A stretch of 64,000 nt of DNA, taken from NCBI GenBank assembly GCA_030765065.1, contig CM060990.1:8853501-8917500 (forward strand). Reading direction: 5' to 3'. The DNA is from Deroplatys truncata (Eukaryota > Arthropoda > Insecta > Mantodea > Mantidae). Below, piece after piece: positions 10,260 through 21,900 of this stretch; within the stretch, counting starts at the first letter, position 1; each line of letters begins with the position of its first letter. The notes under the pieces were generated by a model, which worked only from the letters and a program-made list of their open reading frames with translations, was not told where the DNA came from and searched no databases. A program made the position numbers and the translations under genes.

Positions 10260-11690
10260 ACTGGATTAGTCTAGGGTGGGGCACAACAGATGCTTGAACC
10301 TTACCGCTCAAGTTGATTGTCTCGCTATTAACGAGGCCAAGGCCAAGACACGTGTTTCGTTTCGACATCAGCAGAGCACACACTCAGGGTCAGGCCCGGA
10401 TTCTGATCACATGCCATTCTTAATTGTGCATCATACACACGAATTCTTATCATGAGCCTCAAATTATGAAAATGCATATTTATTAGGTCATTCTTATCAT
10501 TTTATGCTATTTTCTATTTTTAGAGCATGTTTGGTTATTTTCTTGTCCTTTGCGCCGCTGTTTACTCATTTTTTACATTTACATTGAGTATATAAATATT
10601 TTTACTTTATTGACATCTTACATAAGGATAATTTTTCAAATCCAAATATTTCACTATTCAGCTGAGAAACAAGAATAACTTTGTATATAATTAACAAGCA
10701 TTCTTGAAAAAAAAAAACATCAGATTCTATTTAATGTTTGGTCTGAGAAGGATTACTTGGAGGAGAAAGGCGTGGCCTTTGCCAGTGGAGCACGAACTTA
10801 CGTCTCAAAGTAGGGATGAGACAGGTAAGTTTTCCAGTTCTTGCTTTAATGAATGTGTACTGTCAGGTTGTTATCCTTATCCATATGTGTACGCTGCGAG
10901 GTCCTCTCCATTCGTATGAATTTTGTATAATAAGAAAACTCAAATAGTTAATACTACAGTTTTGTTAGACCTGCTTCAAAGACAATTTTCTTAATTTTCT
11001 TTTGAAATTCTTTAAACAAGAGCATTCTGTATAGCAACTTCAATAAGCTTAATACGTCAATTTTTGACATTGTCTGTACTTATTATGTTTCATGTTCTAT
11101 ATTTTAGAGTAATTTTATAGTCCGTTTTTCAAACAATATTTGGACATCAAAATCCGGCCCCGCTCAAGATAATATGATATATAGGCTGCGCTGCTGGAAA
11201 AAGGTATTAAACGTTGTGGCCATGCTGCCAGCCAATGTTCAATTTGAAATGCTTTTCTAATTTTATAACGAATTGTGATTAAGTGGCTGTAGCTGATTGT
11301 AATGGTAGTTTTGAGCTTTATTGCTGATAAGAAGAGCTCTACACCTTCCTTTTGCCCATTTTCTTACTTTTCTAGAATTGCAGGCTTTGTATATATAAAA
11401 ATATGTTTCATTCTTACTGAAGTATAATTTGCCTGTATAGTAATGAGATATTTGATCAAAGTTTGTACCTGTCGTAACTTCATTATTTTTGTGATTTATT
11501 AATATGATGTTAACCTTAGTATGGCAATTAATATTTCGCGCTCTGAGCCAACAAGCCATTGTTGAAAACATGCCTGAGGAGGTTTGAAATACCAGAATTC
11601 CTTCTCTAACGTTAGTAGTTGCATCGTTTTACGAAATAATGAATAGTGGATACTTAGCATAATAAAGCGTAAATAAATGGTCAACTACAG
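10260..11690. other. No recognisable feature
   Basis: AT-rich sequence with short open frames (10,704-10,919 and 11,263-11,684) that carry no family motif. Confidence 0.45.
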
Positions 11691-11867
11691 AAAACTATTG
11701 TTCTTAACTGGGAAATCCAGAGAGTAAGGAACAATTACACATCACGCTTGGTGCCGGCCCCCCACCGCCACAGTTGCTTGCACACTAGTTAGCTTCTTAC
11801 TCCGCCTCAGTGTGAGTCGAGTTCCGTTGCTGTGAAGTCACGCCTGCCTGTTCTACAACATATCCAA

Positions 11868-12278
11868 ATGGCGGCGCAAATTGAAAATTCCGCCAAATGT
11901 GAAGTGCGTAGTGTGATTCATCTTTTGAGTGCACAAAATGTTCGGCCAATAGAAATGTATAGGTAAATAATGCAATGAACGAGACTTCAGTGAGGAAATG
12001 TTGCATAATGTTTAACCAAGGAAGAACCAGTGTACACGACGAAGACCGTTGTTGGAGGCCATCGCTCATTACGGATGAGTTGAAAGCAAATGTTGATGGA
12101 CGAATTCCGGATATTCACTTCTTTCTGAAGCTAAAGGACTTTTTGGGTGGAAAAGAGTTTCCAACTGAGGAAGACCTCAAAGAGGCAATGACAGTCCGTG
12201 GCGGTAGAAGAGTATAGCATCCGCATTGAAAAACTGGCACCACGTTACAATAAATGCCTTGACAGCATTGAGAAATAG
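11868..12278 (+). mobile_element. Internally deleted mariner transposon
   Basis: The frame starts MAAQIENSAKCEVRSVIHLL, the HTH beginning of a mariner transposase. After two stops and a shift near 11,930-11,975 it continues MFNQGRTSVHDEDRCWRPSL and ITDELKANVDGRI. At ~12,100-12,112 it jumps directly to HFFLKLKDFLGGKEF, which lies just after the third catalytic aspartate in full-length relatives. It ends IEKLAPRYNKCLDSIEK. The whole central catalytic domain (roughly 170-200 residues) is missing. The same lineage as the fossil at 44,590-45,610 is likely from the shared CEVR-VI start. Terminal inverted repeats were not found. Confidence 0.82.
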
Positions 12279-12429
12279 AGTAACGTACTGTTCTTTTGGT
12301 AAATACATTTTTGTGTTGATATCTTTCGTTATTATTTAGTTATGGCAAATCGTTCTTAACTTTCTGGATGTTAAAATTAAATTTGAGTTTCATTTATGGA
12401 CGCTCTTTAACTGCTGTGGTCCTTAGCGT

Positions 12430-12665
12430 CCCATTCTATATTGGGCGTGAAAGACCGGTCATTTTGCTCAGAGGCCTCTTTATTAGGCTTGAGGTTCTTT
12501 TGCGTACCGTAAATCTACGATACGGGACCGCCGGGTTTACTTCCTTTCCGAAGGAAGCCATGCTAAGAATTTTTACGCCCGAAAAAATCCATCGCCCTGC
12601 GCCGGGTTTGAATCCGCGACTTCGGGAACTAGAAGCATGAACTACTACTGCACTGCACCACGGAG
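12430..12665 (-). mobile_element. tRNA-derived SINE (minus strand)
   Basis: On the minus strand the head is TCCGTGGTGCAGTGCAGTAG, followed by GTCGCGGATTCAAACCCGGC with a B box. The body contains GGAAAGGAAGTAAACCCGGC and CGTATCGTAGATTTACGG. The plus-strand open frame over it is a shadow. Confidence 0.75.
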
Positions 12666-13989
12666 GATGCCCCTCGTACTGCGGTTTTATTGTTTTCTAC
12701 TTCCAATAGTGTTGACATAAAAGGACCAGACCTATTTCATTGCAAACGCAGCCATATCCTATTTCCCAGGAATATAGAAAGATTCAATAATAATACAAGA
12801 CATGTTCAAGAGAGAAGTTATTGTCAATAAAACTTACGATAAAAATACACAGTAACTGAAAATGCAATTTTAAATAAATAATGTTAACAGTTTGCACTCC
12901 AATAAGAGAATAGTGGAATTTAACAAATTTAATATATGGTATACGGATATTGAATATCTCTATGCTGTTCTGTCGTATCAAAATTCGTTTTAAAATGGTA
13001 AATAAATAAATGATTGTGCCTACTTCAATACTTATCATTCTGATTGTACCTACATTAGTGCGTATTTGCCTGCCTACTTTAAGGTTTTAGCCTCCATGTT
13101 GAACTTACTTACGTTTCAGTTTAAGTTACCCAGTCGCATTTCGCTGGCATTCATGTCGTAATGGATTGCAAACATATTAACAACCTGCAGTTATTAATTT
13201 ATTGAATCTGTTCAGCGAACTAGCTCCAATTGCGGATATTGCTTGTAACTAAACAGTAAACACGATACTGGCAAAATGGAACAAATAACAAAGAGCAGAT
13301 CAATAGAAAAATGCTAATACAGGACAAACAAATGCTTGTTATTTATAGTTAGTAACATTGTAGATAGTTATCCTGTTTTGTCGTTTAGGCAGTTTCAAAT
13401 AAAAAATACACTGAAGAGCGAATTTAGACGATTGAGCACTATTTTCGTGTTCACTGTCCTTTTACCAGCAGTAATATACAGAATGCAATATAAATGTCAT
13501 ATTTTCACTGGTTTGAAAAAAATAGGGCTCTGTTTAGCTAATGTTGGTAACGCCTCCTTCTATCGCCAGGACATTGTTTCTGGGGGATATAAACTGGAAC
13601 ATTATCAACTGAATGCTCGGGCCTCTTTTTGAAACCACCTATGTACCGAAAGGAAGAAGGAAGAAATTAGAAGACATAAGCCGACATGGTAGTATAATGA
13701 ATACAAGCTATTTATTATTTTAAAGGATATATTAAGAAATAGGTGCAACTATTCAGTTTCCCACTAGAAACTTAATGGCAAGGCACTTTCATTTTTATCC
13801 AAATAGATTCGGGCCAATTACTTCCTTTCGTAAAAAGTAATTTTGAATATGAAAGCAAAACTGGCCTTAATAAGCATTGAGCAAATTTCTTGTTCTACAT
13901 GGGGGATGCTATCTGGCAGGGTCGAGAAGAACTTACCAACAAACAAGCAACTGCGCCATCTGTCCGACACCGACCGTCACGGCACGGCC
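12666..13989. other. No recognisable feature
   Basis: AT-rich sequence. Open frames at 12,784-13,038 and 13,336-13,632 are motif-free. A GC-richer patch lies at ~13,945-13,995. Confidence 0.4.
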
Positions 13990-14195
13990 CCTAATCCTAC
14001 CTGAAATATTAAAGGGGAAGCGAAATAATAGGAAATGAGGGAAAGAAAATTCGTGATAGGAGATAAACCAACCTAGTATTCGCCTTGCCAACCGGGAAAA
14101 CCACAAAAAACACGGTCAGTGTGATCGGCTCCCAGGACCTCCCGAATGCGAGTCTCCCACGTTACCGCGGAGCCATCTCGCTCGATAAGTAACTA
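13990..14195 (-). mobile_element. tRNA-derived SINE (minus strand)
   Basis: The minus-strand head is GAGCGAGATGGCTCCGCGGT, then CTCGCATTCGGGAGGTCCTG. The body includes TGTGGTTTTCCCGGTTGGCA. The A box is well kept, while the B box region is poor. It is the same family as 5,155-5,314 and 7,636-8,020. Confidence 0.75.
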
Positions 14196-15139
14196 AACAA
14201 AATGGCCGCATCGCGTACGAAACTAACCTCCTGATTGTTGATGCATTGGAATGTGTCCACACGACGAAATAGCAGGCACCATCGCCTCCGATTGTCGAGG
14301 CTCTCAGGTCTAAAGAGGTATATTGTGTGTGGAAAAACGGCTATCATAGAAGCATAGATATTATAGCCACAAAGCTTAGCTCATTCTTTGGAACTGTAAT
14401 TGACTCTACTATCACATGTGAAACAAACGAAGAAGTGCACAAGAAAAATGCAACATCTATGAACCAACCAGTCAATCATGTTGAAAAATATCAAACCTCA
14501 ATACAGGTTGTTGGGCTCACGATAGGAGATAGAGGAAATATCCCGGTATATTTGTATAACTCAGCAGATAATTTCAGTTATGAAAACTACTCTTGGCGTG
14601 ATTAAAGGGTCACTTCTCATATTAAAAATCCCTCAACATTTTCAACAATCTTAGGCCTATCTTTAGAAATTATTATTGCTACTTTAGAACTGTTACTTAT
14701 TAATTATATTATGTATATGTATGAGAAGCTTTTTAGCAATTTTTCACACACACGCACATGCACATGCGCGCGCAAACACACATGTATTAATCTGTTTTAG
14801 TAGAAATACCTTTTTTGTATTTATTAATTAATTTAATACCTTTCATCTTGGTAAGCTTCATGAGCCATCAGCCTTCAGTTGAAAGAAGCAAAACTTTTCA
14901 TTAAATTCCTTCATCAGATTTAAATAAAATATTCACTATGCTGTATTGTTTCAACAGCTGAAAGGAGGAATTCTAGTTCAGTTACCTATAATCTCTACAT
15001 TTCTTACTTGTTCCCTCTATAAGGGCAGCCCTCAAAAGCTTAAACATGCATAATAATCCTAATCATTTCAATTAACGTAAAGTGAAACCTACTTCTTTCT
15101 AATCAAACACGACATTACTAAATAGCAGTGAACTCAATA
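14196..15139. other. No gene; short CA/GC alternating tract
   Basis: AT-rich sequence. A 92-residue open frame (14,327-14,605) has no family match. A 45-bp alternating purine-pyrimidine tract lies at ~14,744-14,788. Confidence 0.4.
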
Positions 15140-15862
15140 ACAGGAAGCGACAAATGCCATTAACCTGCAACATAAGTGCTATCATGTTCTATGACTGGGT
15201 GTAGCATGCAACAAATGCCATAAACCTGCGATATAAGTGCTATCATGTTCTGTAAATGGGATAACATGTAACAAACGCCATTAACCTGCGAAATAAGTTC
15301 TATCATGTTCTGTGACTGGGTGTAACATGCAACAAATGCCATAAACCTGCGATATAAGTGCTATCATGTTCTGTAAATGGGAAAACATGTAACAAACACC
15401 ATTAACCTGCGAAATAAGTTCTATCATGTTTTTTGAACGGAGTAACATACAACAAAGGCCATAAACCTGAAACATAAGTGCTATAATGTTACGTGAATGT
15501 GTTAAATGCAATAAATGCCATTAACGTGCAACATAGGCGCTGCCACGTTTTGTCCCTGGGGGTAACACGCGACAAGTGCCATTAACGTGTAATATAAGTG
15601 CTGTCATGTTCTTGTTTGGGGTAGCATGCAAAACATGCCATTAACGTGCAAACAAGTGCTATTATATTCTCTGCGTGGTGTAACATGCAACAAATACAAT
15701 TAACGTGCAACATAAGTGCTGTCGTGTTTTATGCATGGAGTAACATGCAACAAAGGGCATTATCGTGTAATATAAGAACTGTAATGCTTTGCGCATGGGA
15801 TAACCTGCAACAAATGCCATTAACGTGCAACATAGGTGCTGTTATGTTTTGCAGGGGGTAAA
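15140..15862. repeat. 60-bp minisatellite, block 1
   Basis: About 12 imperfect head-to-tail copies of a ~60-bp unit carry the core blocks CATGCAACAAATGCCATTAA, GTGCAACATAAGTGCT and TCATGTTCTG. The first copies form a ~121-bp dimer (15,180-15,300 repeated at 15,301-15,421), a small higher-order unit. Open frames follow the 20-codon period and are artefacts. Confidence 0.9.
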
Positions 15863-16329
15863 ATCAGGAGCGAAGCGTCAGGGGAGACAGAGTAGATAAC
15901 GTCTACACAAGATATCCTGTGAATGAAAAACTACTAATTCCATTGCTTTATTACGCCATTTTATTACCCTTCGCACTACACAGCTTCATTATATCTCCCA
16001 CTGAGCAAGTCTTCGACTGTCATTGGGAATTTACACGTCTCTGATACGAACATAAAAGTGACGTAGACGTTCGCTCAACTGTGTATTTTGCCGGGGTTTG
16101 TGATTGAGGAAACAGAGAGGTAGCTGTAAAACCGTGTTTTCCAATAGCCAGATTTCTCCGCCCGGTAGACAGACTGGCCTCCGTCTCCTTTTACTGTGAT
16201 TGGCTGTGGAACTTGAACTCTGCTGGAGTCAGGCGCGCATAGAGTTACCACACGCCCGAAAAATCCCGAACTTATCCTAAAATTTTACCTTCTGTCCGGC
16301 GATCGGGGGGGAATTTCTGAGAAAAATGT
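15863..16329. other. Spacer between minisatellite and SINE
   Basis: No feature recognised. The stretch is GC-richer at 16,080-16,330. Confidence 0.4.
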
Positions 16330-16510
16330 GGAACGTCCTACATTGACGAATGCGTCGGCCCTCGTACCCGCGAACGCTGGAGCGTTTGGCTTCGGCACTC
16401 TGCCAAGCTGAGAGCCGCGGGTTCAAGTCCTGCCATCGGCGTGGGTGTTTGTGTCTGTGTGTTGTATGTGTATCAGTCACTGCGGCAATAAGCGGTAAAC
16501 GTAAAATAGG
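16330..16510 (+). mobile_element. tRNA-derived SINE-like sequence (plus strand)
   Basis: A tRNA-like 3' half is visible: GCCAAGCTGAGAGCCGCGGG, then TTCAAGTCCTGCC (B box) and ATCGGC. It is followed by a TG-rich stretch and an AATAAAGCGG end. The 5' half is poorly kept. Confidence 0.55.
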
Positions 16511-17169
16511 GAAAACACGGTGATAATAAAGCGGAAAAGGAGGAGAATATTTGAAAATAGCATTTAAAAGTTAACATTCTTCAGTTGGAAGCTGATTAGA
16601 AAATGGGCAAGAATAAGAAAAACGTTTGTTGAAAATAATGGAATTGTTTTGCTGTTCCTCAACACAGCACTGATGTTAAGAGTGCATTTTTTAGACTTTC
16701 GTGTATTTACACAGTAGACACTCGAAAGAAAGAAACCCGCCATTGATTTACTCAGCCAAAGTTATTGTTCTTGTAAAATATAACTATAAGCGTTCAAGTT
16801 GTGCAGAATGTCGAAGCCAGATGATTTGTATAAAATGTGTTATTCACGCAAGTATAATTATTAAAGTTCTTTGACAAATGCTGTTACTCTTTTTGTTATA
16901 TGAACACTTAAGAAAACATAAAACTTATGTGTACATATTTGAGTATAATTTAGGCGTGGAGTTGCATTTTTCTACATTTAACATTTTTATATTGTGCCTA
17001 CATATTAGACCACTAGTGTCCTACATTCGATTAAAAGAATCTGGTCACCCTAACTATTAGCTGCCTCTAAAGCATATTTTAGTAATTAATTTGAAACGTT
17101 GGCTAAACTTTAAAGCACATTATAAACGGAACTATATACCCCGGCGTAAATACGAAACATCATAAGCTT

Positions 17170-17640
17170 CTAAATAATTAGCAAACTGTAACATAAGCTC
17201 TGTGGTCGTGTTCACTGGGGCGAGCAGTCGGAAAAGGTTTTGTCCCGAAATAGGAGGAGAAGAAGAAGAAAATGTGTACCCTATTAATTACTTCACGCTT
17301 TGCCACTGGGTAACATGCAACAAACGTCATTAATGTGCAACAAAAGTGCTGTCATGTTCGCTGGGGCGAGCAGACGGAAAGGTTTTGTCCCGAAAAAGGA
17401 GAAGAAGAAGAAGGAGAAGAAGAAAGTGTCTACCTTATTAATTACTTCACGCTTTGCCACTGGGTAACATGCAACAAATGTCATTAATGTGCAACAAAAG
17501 TGCTGTCATGTTCTGTGCATGGAGTAGCATGCAACAAATGACATTATTGTGGAACATAAGTTCTGTCATGTTCTGTGCATGGGGTAGCATGCAATAAATG
17601 CCATTAAGGTGCAACATAAGTGCTGTCATGACTTGTGCAA
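17170..17640. repeat. 60-bp minisatellite, block 2, with 146-bp duplication
   Basis: The same 60-bp unit as block 1 reappears (CATGCAACAAATG, CATTAATGTGCAACA, AAGTGCTGTCATGTTC). Inserted among the copies is a GA-rich segment (GGGGCGAGCAG, TTTTGTCCCGAAA, then AAG repeats) that is duplicated with a 146-bp offset (17,211 and 17,357). Confidence 0.85.
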
Positions 17641-18844
17641 TTCCAAGGTAGAGCGACTACTAAAATCTACCAAAAAATTCTATAAATATATTTTACCGGG
17701 AATACTTGTTTTTAAATCCCCTGAATTGATAAAGGCTTTCCTAGAATAATGTACGCCCCCGCGTTTCTCTCCCTGTGTGTGCGTATGTACTGTGCGCTTC
17801 AAATGTTTTCCGATGGGCCAAGGGGTATAGAGGAAGAGGGGGAAGAAATATCTTCTCGACTAGTCATGCCTGGCTATTAGCCAGCGTGCCGGTATCGTCT
17901 CAAAGATCACATTTACTTCTGTGTATGCATTCAGCGACCTGACTCAAAGAAGAAAGAGGACGAAACCAAATACTTTTCTCTTTACTAGAACTATTCAAGC
18001 GAGATAAATTAACATTTTCTTTGCATAATATGTTGTTTAAAAGTCAAATATTGCACTCTTTATGCGGGTGCTACACAAGTAATTTTCAGTAATTTTCTTG
18101 AGAAACAAGGTTCGCATAATGTAGATGTTGTTTATAACGTTTGTTGCTAGTAATAAATAATAATATTAATAATAATAATAATAGTTTCATAATTATCACC
18201 AATAGAACGTTCTACGCGTGCTCCGAGGGTATTTATTACCTTGAATATAAGTTCGTTTTGCTTTTTAATTGTCATAGATATCGATCACAACGTTTAGCGC
18301 TAAGTGTGTAGTTCCATACAGTTGGCACATTCAGTTCTGATAATATTCAAGTAATGTTTTAAAAATATGGCAGCAAAAGTAATCTTAATGTCAAACTGTT
18401 GAAGCAGTTTGGAAACAATTAAGTATAACATTAAATTTTCTTGAAAATGAGATATATTTTGCGTTTATTACTGAAAAACGAATAAAGATTGCTCACTCAC
18501 AAGTGAAAAGAAGAAAAACCGTGCCAGTCGTATAGTGGACGTAGAGTAAAAACACCTATTTAGGTATTGTATGCAAAATGTTAATAGATACGAGGAAACA
18601 ACCTTTAGCGCAAAATATGCAGTTTCTATATAGCTGTTTTATTCATTTAGGATAATATATAAGCTAAATTTTCAAAATAGTGACCCAAAGTGTTAATGCA
18701 GATAGGTTGATGTGTTTTTCTTGCAATTGGTTCATTTGAAAGCACTATATTCTGAAAACTAAATTGCTTTGAAGTTACAAACCTGAAGATGCCCCCCCCC
18801 GCAAAAAAGGCTTTGTATTGCGATTCACGTTCTGAATTCTTAAA
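17641..18844. other. No recognisable feature
   Basis: AT-rich sequence with a short (AAT)n run at ~18,155-18,185 and a C9 run near 18,790. Confidence 0.4.
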
Positions 18845-19435
18845 ATGCTTCTCTTCTCTGGTCTAGAATGGAATGGAATGCGTAACGGGGGGACTTGATC
18901 CCGATCCAGTGAATGAGGATATTGTGCCTGTGACCCTCGAGGGTGCGCACCCGGGAGGGAGGGACGAGGTGAGAGACACCGAGCGGCCGGAACCAGGATT
19001 GACGGCACAGCAATGACAAAGTTCCTAAAATTTCCAGATTGAGACGCCCTGACAGTTGGGCAGGCAAACCGGGTACACCACCCCAAACAGAGGATCCAAC
19101 GCCCCCCAAGAGGCGGTCCTTATACACTGGCAACCAGCCGAAGACCGAGAGACGGATAAGGTTCCACAGAGAGTATCCTTTTTGTGTGCCACACTGCACC
19201 ACAATACCATCGCTGACACTTCCAATCCTGAAACAGACCTAACGGGGTTAAGGATGAATGAAATGAGGAATGGAACGATATTCGGGGGCTCAGAGAAATC
19301 ATATCAGCATTCGCCTGACGACCTGGGAAAACTCTCGAAAAAAAGTGGGTCAGATTGGGCGGTAGCCGGGATGCGAATTAGGGATCTCTCGAATGCGAGT
19401 CGCACGCGTTACCGCGGCGCCACCTGGACGTAAAC
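18845..19435 (-). mobile_element. Long (~590-bp) tRNA-derived SINE, family L
   Basis: The minus-strand head is GGTGGCGCCGCGGTAACGCG with CTCGCATTCGAGAGATCCCT and a mutated B box. The long body shares many blocks with 20,909-21,455, for example GGCACAATATCC, TGCCGT, TCCTGGTTCCGG and TTTCAGG. Overlapping open frames up to 125 residues are shadows. Confidence 0.8.
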
Positions 19436-19570
19436 TGGAAGATCCGTAGTTCAAATCTCGGCTATGACATTGAATTTTTCAATCTGACTCTATCTTTCCA
19501 ACCTTGTCCTACACACGGCTTGAGTGAAAGAGTCTTCTTGTTAATTGAGATGAACTGCCATTACAAACTT
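19436..19570 (+). mobile_element. Partial SINE of the fold-back family
   Basis: It begins inside the tRNA-like part (AGATCCGTAGTTCAAATCTC). It continues CATTGAATTTTTCAATCTGA and ACACACGGCTTGAGTGAAAG, matching the SINEs at 9,329-9,820 in both head and 3' body. Its 5' half is missing, cut where the family L SINE abuts. Confidence 0.8.
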
Positions 19571-19849
19571 CGTTGTAAGTATAAGAAGAATGCAGTAACT
19601 CAAACGATAGTCAGATTTTTATGTGGTGTCTTTGAAACTCCACGCTCTTTGCATTACCACGAGAATTATGATTAGGAAGAATTATATTTACATATAGATT
19701 AAATTATTATTTTAAATTGAACAAACTAACGTGTTGCATTCACACAACTTTCTCTTGTCACCATTCTACAAATTCTTTTTTCTAAATCTCATTTTTCTGT
19801 CTACTTCTTATAATCCAGATAAACTTGCAAATCACATTTAGCTCATCTG

Positions 19850-20065
19850 TATGGTGTGGGGGTCTGCCTCACATTCAAGAGGTCCCGAGTTAGAATCTCG
19901 GTTAAAGTGAAATACCTGGGTAAAGTTTTTCCCAGGGTTTTCTCTTATCCTGAGAAGAAAAATGTTTGATTCTAATTTCTAGTGACCTCGGGCCCATTTG
20001 AGCATCATTTTAACCATTTTGTTCATTCACCGTCCGTAATGGCCTACCCGGTTAAAGGACTTTAA
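19850..20065 (+). mobile_element. tRNA-derived SINE (plus strand)
   Basis: The head is recognisable as GTGTGGGGGTCTGCCTCACA, with TTCAAGAGGTCCCGAGTTAG in the B-box region. The body has TTTTTCCCAGGGTTTTCTC. It sits inside the tandem ~0.7-kb repeat. Confidence 0.7.
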
Positions 20066-20280
20066 TTAAATACCAAAAGAAAAAGTTCACATTTACACGT
20101 TTCGTTGTAGTATATGTAGATAAAGCGATAGTCACATTTTCAAAAAGCATGTCACTACGTGATGCTTTGAGATTCCATGCTGTTTATATGACCGCGACAA
20201 AAACAAACCGAATAGCGACTTCTCAGTTACAAAAAATATTCAAACCAATAACAAAAAATATCTGGGAATTAGTTAATCTC

Positions 20281-20283
<3 letters not shown>

Positions 20284-20329
<46 letters not shown>
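20284..20329. repeat. (TA)n microsatellite
   Basis: About 23 TA dinucleotides. This sits at the position occupied by other simple sequence in the sister copy of the ~0.7-kb repeat. Confidence 0.95.
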
Positions 20330-20908
20330 CAAACTGCGTGCTTTAACGGGATCTGCATTTCTTGTGTATCCAAACTTTGTCCAATCTTTTAAAGTTTACC
20401 AATTATACAAAAGTTATTCAGAATGAAGAACGCTTTAGAGGCTCTTCTCAGTCAGTTCAAAATATATATTTCGTTTGTCATGAAAATATTTTAAACAGTG
20501 AGTATTTTAATCAAAATCATTAGAGCAATTTTTAAGAAAATAAATTTCTAAAATATTTCCATAAAGGGTTGTTCAGGATGGGGAAATTTTTCTTGAAAAT
20601 CCTTGTCACAACTTTGAAAGATGCTGAACTCAAATATCAAGTTTGGTAGTTAACCGACTTTTCGTTTTGGATTTATGTTGTTCACAGAGACGCAGGCATA
20701 TGGAGGTTTTGCCCTAAAATATGATGTGTTGCATTCGCATGATTTTCTCTACTCACTCTTCCTACAAAGCTTATTTTGCACCTATGTCATGTTAATACCC
20801 ATAATCCTTCATGACTTATTTTCACAATTCGTTGTAGATATAACCAGAACATATTAAGCTAAAGCGATAGACAAATCCCTCAAAGCTGATCGCTACGTGA
20901 TAGCTTTG

Positions 20909-21455
20909 GATTGGTTGGCTACGGAGGGTCCTCGGCACTGATCCGCATAGTGGATATTGTGCCTACGCCCCACAGGGGGGGCGTCTCCGCGAGGCAGGAT
21001 GAGGCGAGACAAGACACCGGGCGTCCGGAACCAGGAAAAACGGCACAGGAATGGCAGGGTCCCTAAGTTTTCAGATAGAGACTCCCCGTCAGACGGTCAG
21101 GCAGACCGTGGACTCCACCCAGCACAGAGGGTGTCCAACGCTCCTCAAGGAAGATAGGATACTCCCGGCAGGCAGCCGAAAGCTGAGGGACGAAGAAAGT
21201 CACAAAAAACATTCTTTTCCCCTGTCACACTGCACCGAAACACCATCGCCGACACGTCCAACCCTGAAACAGACCAACGGATGAAACATGAAGTTAAATT
21301 ACAACGGAGATGGAATGGAAGTCCGGAAATTCGGGGATGTGGGAATCTTTCCCAGCACTCGCCTGGCGACCCGGGAAAAGTCCCCCAAAAGACCTATGGG
21401 TCAGGAAGGTCGGCCAGAGGAATCCAACCCACGACCTCCCGAATGTGAGCCACAA
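20909..21455 (-). mobile_element. Family L SINE with perfect 14-bp target duplication
   Basis: This 547-bp element is flanked by ACGTGATAGCTTTG at 20,895-20,908 and 21,456-21,469, identical on both sides. On the minus strand it starts within the tRNA-like head (TTGTGGCTCACATTCGGGAG), so it is slightly 5'-truncated. It then shares its long body with 18,845-19,435. The duplication length fits target-primed reverse transcription by a LINE. Confidence 0.88.
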
Positions 21456-21494
21456 ACGTGATAGCTTTGAAATTCTGTTCTCTTTGTATGAACA

Positions 21495-21526
21495 CAAGAA
21501 AGAAAGAAAGAAAGAAAGAAAGAAAA
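21495..21526. repeat. (AAAG)n microsatellite
   Basis: About eight units of GAAA/AAAG. Confidence 0.9.
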
Positions 21527-21699
21527 ACAATAGCTATTTGCAGTTGAAGGAAGCATAAAGTATTTGAAAATTTAAACTAAGAATAAAGAAACTTTCAGAA
21601 TAGTTAAAATATAGAAGTTATTTGACATAAAATAAAAATGTTATTTGATATAAATTTTGTGCTTTAACAAGATCTACAGTTATTGTGCGGTAAGATTTT

Positions 21700-21710
21700 A
21701 TCTCTCTCTT

Positions 21711-21751
<41 letters not shown>
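21700..21751. repeat. (CT)n microsatellite
   Basis: TCTCTC run of ~50 bp with one imperfection (CTTTCC) near its start. The strand is entirely pyrimidine. Confidence 0.95.
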
Positions 21752-21754
<3 letters not shown>

Positions 21755-21900
21755 GATTAACTAATTATCAAAAGTCATTGACAATAAAGACTAATTTACA
21801 GACTATTCCTAGAAAATAAAAGATACACATTCTATTTATCATGAAAATAGCTTAAACAAATTTCTTCAAAACGACTATGATTGTGAAATAAAAGTGTGTG

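Larger units (their letters stand above)
19571..21900 (+). repeat. Diverged tandem copies of a ~0.7-kb repeat
   Basis: Recurrent landmarks in fixed order mark three to four copies: a TGTTGCATTC block (~19,735, ~20,728), TTCGTTGTA (19,570, 20,102, 20,828), CGATAG, GCTTTGARATTCC and a simple repeat ((TA)n or (AAAG)n). GTGCTTTAAC, AATTAT with AAAGT, and TCATGAAAAT then follow. SINEs interrupt it at 19,850 and 20,909. Related copies occur at 8,880-10,250 and 42,440-42,800. There is no coding sequence and the class is unknown. Confidence 0.6.

Noticed and set aside
18775..19433. Several open frames up to 125 codons
   Set aside because: They lie over a tRNA-derived SINE and its GC-rich body, and frames on both strands are similarly open.
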